Source of the DNA: Neelides folsomi
Taxonomy: Eukaryota > Arthropoda > Collembola > Neelipleona > Neelidae
Length of the DNA: 64,000 nucleotides
Reading direction: 5' to 3'
Assembly: GCA_034687125.1 (NCBI GenBank)
Contig: JAQGBZ010000044.1
Span: 1 to 64,000 of the forward strand
Each line of letters begins with the position of its first letter. Position 1 is the stretch's first letter. The notes beneath the pieces were generated by a model. The model saw only the letters and a list, made by a program, of their open reading frames with translations. It was not told the origin of the DNA and did no database searches. This document shows positions 37,301 through 48,410 of this stretch, one piece after another. A program made the position numbers and the translations under genes.

Positions 37301-40300
37301 TTGATATTTATAATGGAAACTTAGGGATCAACAAAATAATTTCAGCGCATTGTAAATTTAAATTTAAATAAATGTATGGAGGTAGGTTTGTACATTACAG
37401 TTAACTTTGGTTCATTTGTTTTAGCATAATTTTAAATTGATGGACTGATAATAATTAATACTTAAAAAACATTTAAAAAAGCTATCTCTTTGTATATCTC
37501 GAACTTATTGTTACTCAGCTCCTGCGTCCTTTGTTTTGATGTAATTTTAATAGTTGAACTAATGTTTTGTTTTTTGCCTTCGAATTTAAATGCAAATTAA
37601 TTTATTTAGAATGTAATACAAATTAGGAAGAGATTGACATGAATTACCGAAATACAAAGAAGTAATTTATGAAGCCTGGAAGTCCAAGTATTTAGAAAAC
37701 CATTTATATTTTAATTAGCCTCCAGTTTAACGAGGGGGTTAATTGTAGTTATGAAGATGTATCAAATATAGTTAATTGTCAATTCCCCGAGAGGCTTCCG
37801 AAGAGAACTTAATTCCGTGTAAGAACCTTCAATTCTTCTTCGGTCTGGTAAAGTACAAACTTAAATGACTCCTTTCAAATTAATTTTCTTGTCAACTCCC
37901 AATGGATTTGACCAAGATGAAAAAAAGAAATTAAAATTAAGCTGCTTTTAGTCAACACGAAATTGGTGATGATTCAATTCGTTTCCCCAAACTGATTCTT
38001 CCGCTTCTGCACGATCGATTTAATTATTATTAATTTAACAAGTTGACCACTCTGACCATTGTATGAATTCATGGGGGGCTTAAATTAGCTTTGCCTTCAA
38101 GAGTTAACACATTAATTGACTTGGCCCATTAGGGAGTGCAACTGCTTTAACTACTGCGCAGGGTTTTCAATTATTAGTTTCATCACCTTAATAAATTAGA
38201 AATATTTAGTTAATAAAGTAGTAAATTAACAAAAAGTTGATCCAAATTAACACAATTAAAATTAACAGTTATAAAATTACTTTGAATGCGCTATTAACCA
38301 CCAATTACTCTCCATTGGTCTAGACATTTATAGTTAACATTATTAATTCACAATTTGGAACAAACATGTCTCAAAAATATTTATATTTCATTGTACAATT
38401 ATTGTAATAAGTAATTACAATTGTATAATAGTGATCATGACAGTGATAAGTAATTAAATAATAAACATTACAAGTAATAAACAGTTCAAGTTAATTTATA
38501 TATTTTACAATATCAAATATCATATAAAAATTATTTGAGACATGGGTGTTTGAATGTTTGAATGATTAAATGGAGAAATATGTTGGTTGACTTAACCTAC
38601 TCATTTAATTTCAATCCCATGTCAATTGTCTGAATGAGGCTCCAAGGGTGGTAGTTTTAATTGTTTTATGGATGAGGATTTGTTGAAGGCTTTTGAGTTG
38701 TTGGCTGAACCTCCCTCAATTTCCTCTCCTACACAAATGAAGCTGCCACACTGTGTGATCATCCGACATTTAATTAATTTCCGGATTAATGAAATGTTGA
38801 GTTGCTCTTGTTTTGTAAAATAAGGCGAATACGCGGGAACTCAGGGGCTCGGTCTGCTTCGGCTCCACTCGACCTACCGCCATGACCTCAAGATCTACGC
38901 GTCGGACGAAGGTCGAGTTCAAATGACGGCTGCAGCATTTGCCAAAGGACTTCTTGCACTCGAAGGCGAACTCACTCCGATTCTCGTACAAATGGTAAAA
39001 TCTGCCCATACGAATGGACTCCTCGACAACGACTGCGAATCTTCAAAGTTCCAAAGACAGTAAATTGACCTTAATTCTAAATTAATTGTATTATACATTT
39101 AATTTGATTTGATTTAAATTAAAATAATTTTTTATTAAAATTAAAGTTTAAAACTTTTAAATATTTTTTTAAACCAGGGTCAAACAGAAACTTCATGATC
39201 TTATGCAGCAAGATCGCGAATTGACCCCAGAAGATGTTGAACGAATCAATCCCTGCAATTCAACGTCGGTGAATGCGGCTTTGAATTATATCAAGAATCC
39301 TTTCAAGTGTTGTGAACGAGTTTTGGAGCTCATTAATAAACTCCTGGTGATTATCCAAGCAAAAAGGGACGATTTGAAGACTCGGGACGCCACGTTGTAT
39401 CATGGAGAGTCTTGGGACCTCATGGGACGACGGTGGGGAAAACTTGAAAAGGATTTCCAGACAAAAGGAAATTTTGATATTTCCAAAATACCAGACATTT
39501 ACGATTGCATTAAATATGACATTCAACACAATCTCCACGCCCTTGGTTTTGATCAAGCTGAGGAACTTTACGTAATTGCCAAAAATCTGGCTGACGTTGT
39601 CATTCCACAGGTCAAATTTTATCCAATTAAATAATCATATTATACAATTATTTTTTAGAATTATTGTTATATTATTTTTTATAATTGTTTTAATTGTTTT
39701 GTAATTGTTTTAATTTAAATTAGGAGTATGGATTAACACAATTGGACAAATTGGGAATTGGCCAAGGAATTTGTGCCCCGTTACTTCGAAAGATTCGAAC
39801 TGATCTTCAAAGAAACATTGGAGAACCTGCAGACGAATCCGTCAACCGACTCAATCCAAGGTTAATAAAAAATTAAATAATTATATTAACAATTAGTATT
39901 AAACCATTCCATTTTTCATTCATAATATTATTTGTGGAAAACGTTTAAAATTTCATTTATGGTTTGATAGATATTCTCACGGAGTTTCCAGTCCTGGACG
40001 CCATGTCAGAACGCGGCTTTATTTTACAAGCGAAAGTCACATTCATTCACTTCTTACAATGATTCGTTTTGGTGGGCTCGTTGATGTAAGAAAGGAATAT
40101 TATGATTAATTAAGTTTGATAATGTGTTAACATCAATGTTAGTATTAACTTAATTTGATTTAATTTAATGTGCTCAATTGAACCCAAGGGCAACTTTCCA
40201 TGTCATCAAATCATGAACGACGAGCAATGGGGTCGAGCAATGGAATATGTAAGTGCCGTTTCTGAGCTCAATTATCTCACACAAATTGTCATCATGTTGT

Positions 40301-43228
40301 ACGAAGATCCCACCAAGGACCCAACAACTGAAGAAAGGTTCAATTAATTATAAATTACAATTAAATATATTTTAACGTCTATTAACTTTAATATTATTAA
40401 TTTAATTTGTGTAATTTTAAAGATTTCACGTTGAGCTTCACTTCAGTCCTGGAGTAAATTGTTGTGTTCAAAAGAATCAACCAGCAGGTCCGGGATTCAG
40501 GCCAAATAGTAGAAGCGATTCTACAAAACCAGAGGTAATTAATTCTCATTTAACATTAAAACTAACTAACATTGAGAAGAAGTTTATTATTCTGAACAAA
40601 TGTCATTTAAAATTAAAATACGATTTTAACTATTTTAGTCATCTGTTGGACTTTCTTCCGAACCTTCCAAAACCGATGAAATGGCTGATCTTAAAAATGA
40701 GTGTTCTGCCGTTCTTTCTGATCAAACTGACACTTTTGATGAAGAAATGCCAGAAGAAGTGTCAACACCTTTAGTTCCTTCAGATCCAATTCCAATTTGG
40801 TAAAATTTAATTATGAAATTTAATTATTATACCAAATAATGTATCATTTAATGATCATTGTTTTTTATTTTTCTATATTTATTGTAATAGCGATCCTCCA
40901 GCTCATCGGGAACGAAGTTCGAAGGGTAATTTAATCTCCAATTTATGTGCTCACTTTATGAATGTATTTTCAAATCTCTGATGCTTCCTGATAATGTAAT
41001 TGTTAAGCTATCCGTAGAGCATAAAAGTCAATCATATAATTCACATTATGTAGTTATCTATTAGTTTTGTAGTTTTGTAGTATTTTGTAGTTTAGTCACG
41101 TAGTAGTTATGTAGTTTGGTCATGTTATAGTTTCATGTAATTATTTAAAAAAAGCTAATTGTAATTATATAAACCATTGAGCCTGAATTAATTGCACTTG
41201 TAAATGACTTGTAAATAATCTGCCTTTGTAAATGACTGAAGCTGAGCTGCATGTGATGAAATTGAAAGACGGGCGACGACGAGCGAGTTGCATCTTTTTC
41301 CGTCAACCACAGGAATACCAATGGGACGGGCCTTGCTCTTACCCTGCAAGGAAACCTCATTGTTGGTACAAGGTTAAAGGTTACGCTTCTGCCACCGACA
41401 CTTCCGCTTCTCCAACTTCCTCTTGGTCCCAATTGAATAGGAAGCTCTGCACGGGGTCTGTGGAGGGTAAAACGCTTGGGTTTTTCCTCCTCTCTTTTTC
41501 TTCATCTTGGTTTCTTCATCTTCCGATTAGGGAAAGTTCGAGAGGAAAATTTGGTCCTCAAAAGGAATCCCCCGTTTCCTTCTTTTGCTCCCACGGGTCA
41601 AAGTCTTTTCTCGACTGCGGTCATCACGGGTTACTCAAATTCTGAAGATTCAAAGATTCTTGATGTCTCGCGGCTTCCAAGTAAGAAAAAACGATTAAAT
41701 ACAAATAAATAACAATTAAATAGGATTAAATAGAATTATTTTATATTTTAATTGTAATTAAATTATTTTGTAAATGGAACTAACATGTATAAATTATATA
41801 TAATTATACATAGTAATAACATTGAATGACATACATTACATTTATTATTTGTATATTGATTTTTTAAATATTTTTTCATTTCTTGCCAACCACGTTTTTG
41901 GGTCACATTTGTGGTGTCATTGTGCTTATATATTTAACATTATTTCTTACTTAATTGTGTTTGTGAATGTTTATTTATTTGAGCTGCTTACATATTTCTA
42001 TTAGCACTTTTGGTCCTTTTGCCTTTTCTGGTGGAAGCGAAGCGAAAATACGATTATCGGAAATGGGACGGTTGGAAATATGACATCACTTTGAAGACGA
42101 CCCGAGTTTCCTCAATGCCCTCGACCATGTTGAAAATGTTAACAGAGACGCCTTCAACGCCTTCGCAATCCTTACGTAACACGACCTTCATTCCTCACCA
42201 TTCCCTTCGACCAATAGTTTTAATAACATTAGAATAGATAGATTAGATAGATAGTTAAATGGAACTCATTAATACCGGTATGATTATCGGTATAATTCTT
42301 ATCGGTTTTTCAATTCTATTTTTGTGAAGGGATTGAGCGCACGTGTGCTTTTGTCATGTGTGTAAATTAATTGGATGAATATTTATTTACATAATGTATA
42401 TGGTATTTACATATATTACATGATGTGTATGATATTTATTACATAATGTATTTGATATAGACTGAATAACTACTATAATCTTATTTTATAAAAAATGTTT
42501 AATTAATTATATGTATAGCTCTAGACACGTCAGGGAGATTTCCGTCAATTCGTTCGCTTGAAACTCTTCACAACGCTCTTTCTCTTAAACAACTCGGTGA
42601 GGAATTGAAATATTTCATTTACTTAATTTTTAATTACCAGTTAGTAATCTTTGTTTGTTTTATATGTATTGTTTGATTATTTAGAATTTGTAAACCGTAT
42701 GCCTTACTCTAGATGGATTGTTACCTAAATAAGCTTAATATCTGTAAATTGGTGATTTTCTTAACGTTTTACTCGTCCAGATCATTTCCTTGAAAGGATC
42801 GTTTCCACAAGTTATCGTCCAGCCACTTCCCTCACAACATCCAATTTCACTTCTAGTCAATCGGAAACTCGAGGAGAACAACCAGGCAATTAATTAAACA
42901 CAATTTACAAAACCTATAATACTTATATGTACAGTGTGGGCTATAAGTTCCATTCTTTTTTAAATAAACAATCGTATAAAAAAGAAAGCAATTATGGTCC
43001 ACCTGTATGTAGGTACATTATTGGTATTCATTAATTGCTCGGATTATTCCAAATGATATTAATTAATGCCCATTAATTTAATTGTGGATTTATTTAATTG
43101 TAGGATTTGGTTGGTCTGGTCCTCCTTCGTATGTTTCAAGTGGCACTTCATCGCCACTTCAGCAACCCTACGAACCAAGATCTTCATGTGAAGTATTCAG
43201 TGCCGATGATCAAAATCCCATTCTTTGA
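34320..43228 (+). CDS. PPIP5K: Diphosphoinositol pentakisphosphate kinase (VIP1/PPIP5K family)
   Basis: Bifunctional cytosolic enzyme of inositol-pyrophosphate metabolism: an ATP-grasp kinase that phosphorylates InsP6/5-InsP7 at position 1, plus a histidine-acid-phosphatase-like domain. I model 24 exons: 34320-34391, 34442-34612, 34719-34968, 35086-35342, 35428-35618, 35810-36004, 36160-36246, 36352-36537, 36789-36874, 36925-37047, 38825-39059, 39178-39610, 39724-39860, 39971-40085, 40189-40337, 40423-40534, 40639-40799, 40891-40925, 41269-41466, 41531-41680, 42005-42175, 42519-42596, 42781-42885, 43104-43228. They sum to 1273 aa (human PPIP5K2 about 1240). Hallmarks: [60 protein letters not shown], then the phosphatase motif IIRHGDRTP (about residues 388-396), [20 protein letters not shown] and [20 protein letters not shown]. 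The start exon and the exons at 41269-42175 are least conserved. ATG 34448 is an alternative start. The last intron would be GC-AG. Confidence 0.95.
37048..38824 (+). other. Unusually long PPIP5K intron (1.78 kb)
   Basis: All other introns of this gene are about 50-345 nt; this one splits the codon run GGQG/EYAG in the phosphatase domain. It starts GTATGG and ends AAAATAAG. It is AT-rich with no open frame, MITE or recognisable non-coding RNA. Why it is so long is not explained by any feature I can see. Confidence 0.8.
42932..43005. mobile_element. Short palindromic MITE, copy 4, in last PPIP5K intron
   Basis: Begins CAGTGTGGGCTATAAGTTCC after TA and ends AGCAATTATGGTCCACCTG before TA, with centre TAAACAATCGTATAAAAAAG. 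It is one third of the 218-nt terminal intron. Both arms are more diverged than copies 3 and 5. Confidence 0.85.
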
Positions 43229-44621
43229 TTGTGGGAAATGATAGGAACAATTCTAGTCGCTTAGAAAATCACTAATTTACCAAAGCTTTATACTTTATAC
43301 GAACAAAAACAGATCTTTAAATTTAACTTTTACGTAGACACAAATCAAGTGGAACTTTTTGTAAATCAAAATCATTTAAATACAGCTTTATTAACTTTAG
43401 TTTAACATTAATTTGTGTCTATGTATATTACTTAATTATACAGATATTAACAATCATTAGAAAATTTTATGTACCTTATATTATACACAGTATATGTAAT
43501 ATTATAAATAATTAATGCCCTTTATACTAAATTGTTAAATTGAACAAGTAAATAGTTATTATGTGCAAATACGTATTTGTGAGTATGGTAGTATGAATAT
43601 AACGAAGTGAACCGTTGTAATGAATATAGTCACCAAATACCATGTTGCAATAATTAAAAGCTTTAAAAGTATATTATTATATATATTATACTTACCTAAA
43701 AGTAATAAATAAGTCAAACAAATTGTGCTCTATTTATAAGTACCATATGTATATTATAGTTAGTATATATTATAGTTAATCCAGATATTATATCTTTTAT
43801 TACTAATGATAATGATAAATAAATGAATACAATCAAATATTCAATTTAATCTCAACCTATTTGAATCGACTATTTTTTATATTCTCATGATTCACCCGGG
43901 AATACTCGGTCCCGGCATCATTTAACCATATGCAGTAAATTGTATTTTAATTATTCTTAATTCATATAAATAAGATGGTTTGGATGAATAACAAATTAAT
44001 AAATCAAGATTTGCTGTAATTGTAAGGAGAAATGATTGTTGTTATTCCGCTGCCGCAGGGGAATTTTTTCCAGCGTGGGCTCCACGGAATTACATCTTTG
44101 AAATGTCCCTCTGAGTGGCAAGCTTTAGAGCCGGGGATTGGGATTTGAGTTTGGTGAAGGATCGGCCGCCCACGATCATGTCCAATTCCTTCAAACTCCA
44201 AATCCTTTTTACATATTTATTCAAGTATAATCAAGTATTAATGTCAATTGGCTGAGATAATTTCGGTGCTATTAATTATTACTCTCAACAACTCACACTT
44301 TTTAAAACCAACGCTTTTAATTGTAAATACGTTTGTCAGACGTATTTTAAAGTCATATACCTCGTACACGTACAAGACAACGAATTTGAGTTTTGCTAGA
44401 AAGGAAACGGGTCCAGTTTTATAATTCTAATTACAATTAATACATTTTTTATAACTTCTTTTCCACACAAATATTATAAAAATATTCCGATTCGTAGCTA
44501 AGGAAACAGTAAAAAAATATTTTATATCACGTGTTCAATCAAGTCGCTAATTGTTTATAAATCACCTGAACGAGTTTCTCAATTTTAGTCCAAATTGTTT
44601 CATTACCTTAAAGTTAATACA
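43229..44621. other. PPIP5K-ANKRD13 intergenic spacer
   Basis: Same-strand spacer of 1.39 kb. The first part is AT-rich probable 3' UTR and flank with several AATAAA-like hexamers (for example near 43810). A GC-richer patch at 44040-44200 is open on the minus strand for 65 codons (GIGHDRGRPILHQTQIPIPG within it) without recognisable family; it may be chance. The ANKRD13 promoter must lie at the right end. Confidence 0.4.
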
Positions 44622-47393
44622 ATGGTCGTCAACGAGGATTTCATCACAGCTAATTTCCCTCTTCACGACCAAGTGTGGAAAAACAATGCGGTCGAACTTG
44701 ACCGACTCCTTTATCAAGATGTAAGTCAATCCCCAGACTACATCAAACCACTATTAATTTAATAGATAATACCACTATTAATTTAATTGATAATTGACCA
44801 TTGGGAAAAGGAGTCTGATTTATTATGATTTTAGGAGTTTCGGGAAAGGGTTGAGCAAATTGACCCTCGAGGTCGAACGCCGCTTCTTCTTGCTGTCACT
44901 CTTGGCCATGGGGATTGTGTTCTTATCCTGCTTAATCACAATGCTGATGCCCAGTTCGAAGACTCTTCAGGGTGGAATGGTCATTTTTAATTTCACTTAA
45001 ATCCTCAATTTAATCCTCCTCTTTAAACCCTTTTAATAAACCTCACATTGAGGCCCGAGGCAATCATTTCTCATTCCAATTATATATTCATGTTTTATTT
45101 TGTGCCTCAATAATTTGCCAAATAAATAAATTAATGGTAATTGCAGTTAGCCAAGAAGCGGTTTGCCAAGGCAATCCCGAGATTCTCAAACTAATTCTCG
45201 AACACCGAGAAATCCAAAAGAGATGCAGACGAGCGAATCTCATTCCAAACTTATTACGAAGGCTCAAAGACGTAAGTTTCATTAATTACTAATCTTTATT
45301 TAAATTGTATTTATTTATAATCATTTAAATACGTAATTCTAAATATTCTAATTCTTTTCTAGGCTCCGGATTTTTTCGCTGAGATGAGATGGGAATTTAC
45401 TAGTTGGAGTAAGTTGACTCGTAAAAACTTAACTCTGCTTACTATTTATTCAATAGCTCAACTATTTAATTAAACATAAATTAATTTTGTAGTTCCTTTG
45501 CTTACACGGATGTGTCCAACCAATCGTCATCGAGTTTATAAGAGCGGTTCAAATGTTCGAGTTGATTCCACAATGACGACCTTCGACGAACCCCAATGGC
45601 AAAAAGGGGATGTTTCTCTCATCTTCCAAGGAACTGGTAAATGACATTAATTACTCACCTTTATTTAAATCCAATCCCCAACTTGAACATGACATTTCCT
45701 AATTGACCCAATTGACATTTCCAGACGATGGAGTTCGCATGGTCGAGGTTGACCACGGGAGCAAGCAAGTCTTTGTCAGCGTTGTTTTGTCCGGAGGTGC
45801 CACAGGAGGAAGCGCAGGGAACTTTGAGAAAGCAATTTCCCAAAAGCTCTCAAATCCTTCAATCACATCCTTCGTCAATTTGGAGAAAATTGCTTTCGAA
45901 AGGTCATTTAAATCCAATGATAATAATTTAATAATAATTTAACTAATTGTTTAGGAGCAAGTCTGGGTTGTGGGGTTGGGGAGCTGACAAGAGAGAAAAA
46001 GTTGGAGGATTCGATTGCAAAGTTTTTACAGCCAGCAATGTTGAGCTCGTGACCCGAATCCGCGTTGAACATTTGACTGAGGATGAGAAAGGTCAACGGA
46101 ACAATGAAGTGTCGAATCTTCATCGACTTCTTTCCACTTTTGCTTCGCCTGCATCGACTGAGACTCGACCTTCTGATGTAATTAAATTAAATTCTCTTTA
46201 CATCATCAATTTTATTAAATGGGTAATACCTAATGTTAATGTGGTTAATTTATCTGATTTTGAGCAAATTGTGATATTTGTTAGGACGATGCTTCAGTCG
46301 AAGCTTGTGAATATTTCGATGAGAAATTTGACCTTCAAGGAAGAGACGCCGGGCGACCAAAAGAAATGCAAACAAAAGTTAATAAATTCAAGGTATGATG
46401 GACATGACATTTTTATAGCGCAATTTATTTTCTATTATATTTATTTGTATACAAAATAATGATTTTTAATTTCAATTTGTATGATTTTAGGCGACTCTCT
46501 GGCTTTGTGAAAAATACCCATTGAATCTTCAAGAACAAGTTATGCCAATCTTGGACATCATGGCAATATCGAGCTCTCAATTCTCCAAGCTTAAGGAATT
46601 TATCACAATGCAAGTTCCAGCTGGATTTCCAATCAGAATTGGTATTTACCCGTATTAATTGTATTTATTTTAAAATATCCAATTAACATTGATTATTAAA
46701 TTCATTTATTGTTAAATATTTATTAATTCTTAATTTCAATTGTTAATCAATTACAATTCTCAATTGTTTTAATTTCAGAGAGTCCGATGTTCCATCTTGT
46801 GAATGCTTGCGTGTCGTTCCACAATGTCCAGGGTGTTGAATCTCCAGTGATCGGGGTTGAATGTGTTGAAGAAGAAAACGGAAGGATTTCTTGCGTCTTG
46901 GAGGAAAATCTCTTTGAACCTCCGCCACACTACGAGATGAAGAACACAAGCGGAATGGGACTTTCAAACTCCGATGAAGATTTGTTTGGATGGGCAGGTG
47001 GGGAAACTGGACTTTCGGACAAAATTGACATCTACGAGGCCTTGAACGTTCCACGACCTCAAATGACCTCTTATTCTCCTGACCCAGAAGAACAACTCCT
47101 TCAAAGGTCAATATTTGGTTTATATAAAATTACTCAAATAAATACTAATTTAAAATTTAATTCAATAATTATAATTAAAAGCATTGATTGAATTAATGAG
47201 GCATGAATGTGTTTATAGAGCAATTGAAGAGAGTCTCATGATGGCCCGTGGATATTCCAGAACTGAGAGTGTCGACGATCTTCAGGCAGCTCTTGATGCT
47301 TCTCGAAGGGAAAACGAAGCCGCGCAGCAACTCGTGAGAGATGAAGACGAAGCGCTTCAGCGAGTCATCCAACTCTCATTGACAGAAAAATGA
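44622..47393 (+). CDS. ANKRD13: Ankyrin repeat domain protein 13 family, ubiquitin-binding
   Basis: ANKRD13 proteins bind Lys63-linked ubiquitin chains on activated receptors at the plasma membrane and endosomes and influence their internalisation. Exons: 44622-44720, 44835-44979, 45147-45271, 45363-45408, 45493-45636, 45725-45902, 45955-46177, 46285-46392, 46491-46641, 46779-47106, 47219-47393 (573 aa; human ANKRD13A 590). The N terminus (FPLHDQVWKNN, then DPRGRTPLLLAVTLGHGDCV) is the ankyrin part; the middle is the family (GPCR-chaperone-type) domain with MRWEFTSWIPLLTRMCPTNR, NLEKIAFERSKSGLWGW, VRIRVEHLTEDEK-like and EYFDEKFDLQGRDAGRPKEM. Three ubiquitin-interacting motifs close the protein: EEQLLQRAIEESLMMA, DLQAALDASRRE and DEALQRVIQLSL. 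ATG 44622 follows an in-frame stop region and aligns with the family start. Intron phases all agree. Which vertebrate paralogue it matches (A, B, C or D) is not resolved. Confidence 0.95.
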
Positions 47394-48410
47394 ACCCAAT
47401 GCTTTCAATTATTATTAAATTCAGTTTTCAGCTAAAATTCGTAAAAAAATCATTTTCATCATTTTCCATATCAATTTAGTTTAATTACAATTAAACCATT
47501 TTAACTTTACTGGGTTAAATTTAGTTATTCATTATTTTATTTTATACACCAAAAATGTATAATTAATAAGGTAGGTATTTATTAAATGAATTTAAATGAA
47601 CCCATTTTTTAATACTTATATTTGCCACTTTAATCATTGTAATTTCCTAACATTTGATTTTACATTTACTTGTTCTTTCTACTCGAATGTCTATCGTTGT
47701 ACTAAACATTGTTCAATCTCATCAATTAATAATAATAATCAACTAAGTTTTATAGCGAGCTATGAATGCTCATTTACAAACTTAATTTTGTGGTTACAAT
47801 TAAACTACACATTTCCTAATTTTTAAACTTATTGTGAAGTCTCAATTTGAGGATGAACAATTAATTTTTAAATACTTTCATTGTACGAATATGTCAACGG
47901 TTGGCTTTGGTAAAAGTAAGAGGCAAATTCAAACTCCTTTAACTATAATACTACTAAAATAACAAAGAAATAATGATAATTTCATCTCATGTAAATTATA
48001 AATAATGAGAAGGGTTGTAAATAAATAAATTGATACTGTTCGTTGGCTCATAGATCTATCAAAATCAAACTAATTTAACAATGAGAAAAATAATGTGATG
48101 AGAAAAATAATTGATAATATTCGCCATTAAAACAAGTTATTTGGATTTCAATTACAGGCGAGAAAGTTAAGTAAATTCTATATATTACATATAATATATT
48201 TAAAACTTATTATATGTATTTGTATACATAAATTAATAAATATTGTAATCTATGAGGTATACAATGAAAGTTATTTTCTATATAAGTACAACAATAAATA
48301 ATGTCTCTTTCTCTCTAGTACAAATAATAATTGATTCAATATCTCTTTGTTTCTACTTGAGTATTTTACAAGTCTGAAGATTCAAAGTTGCCATTTTTGA
48401 GTTTGTGCGT
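47394..48410. other. Convergent spacer between ANKRD13 and SH2B
   Basis: About 1.0 kb of AT-rich DNA between two stop codons on opposite strands, so it holds both 3' UTRs. No open frame with plausible composition and no RNA gene. A short plus-strand ORF at 47596-47826 is low-complexity and rejected. Confidence 0.5.

Noticed and set aside
46743-47111. 122-codon minus-strand ORF
   Set aside because: Shadow of a conserved ANKRD13 exon on the plus strand.
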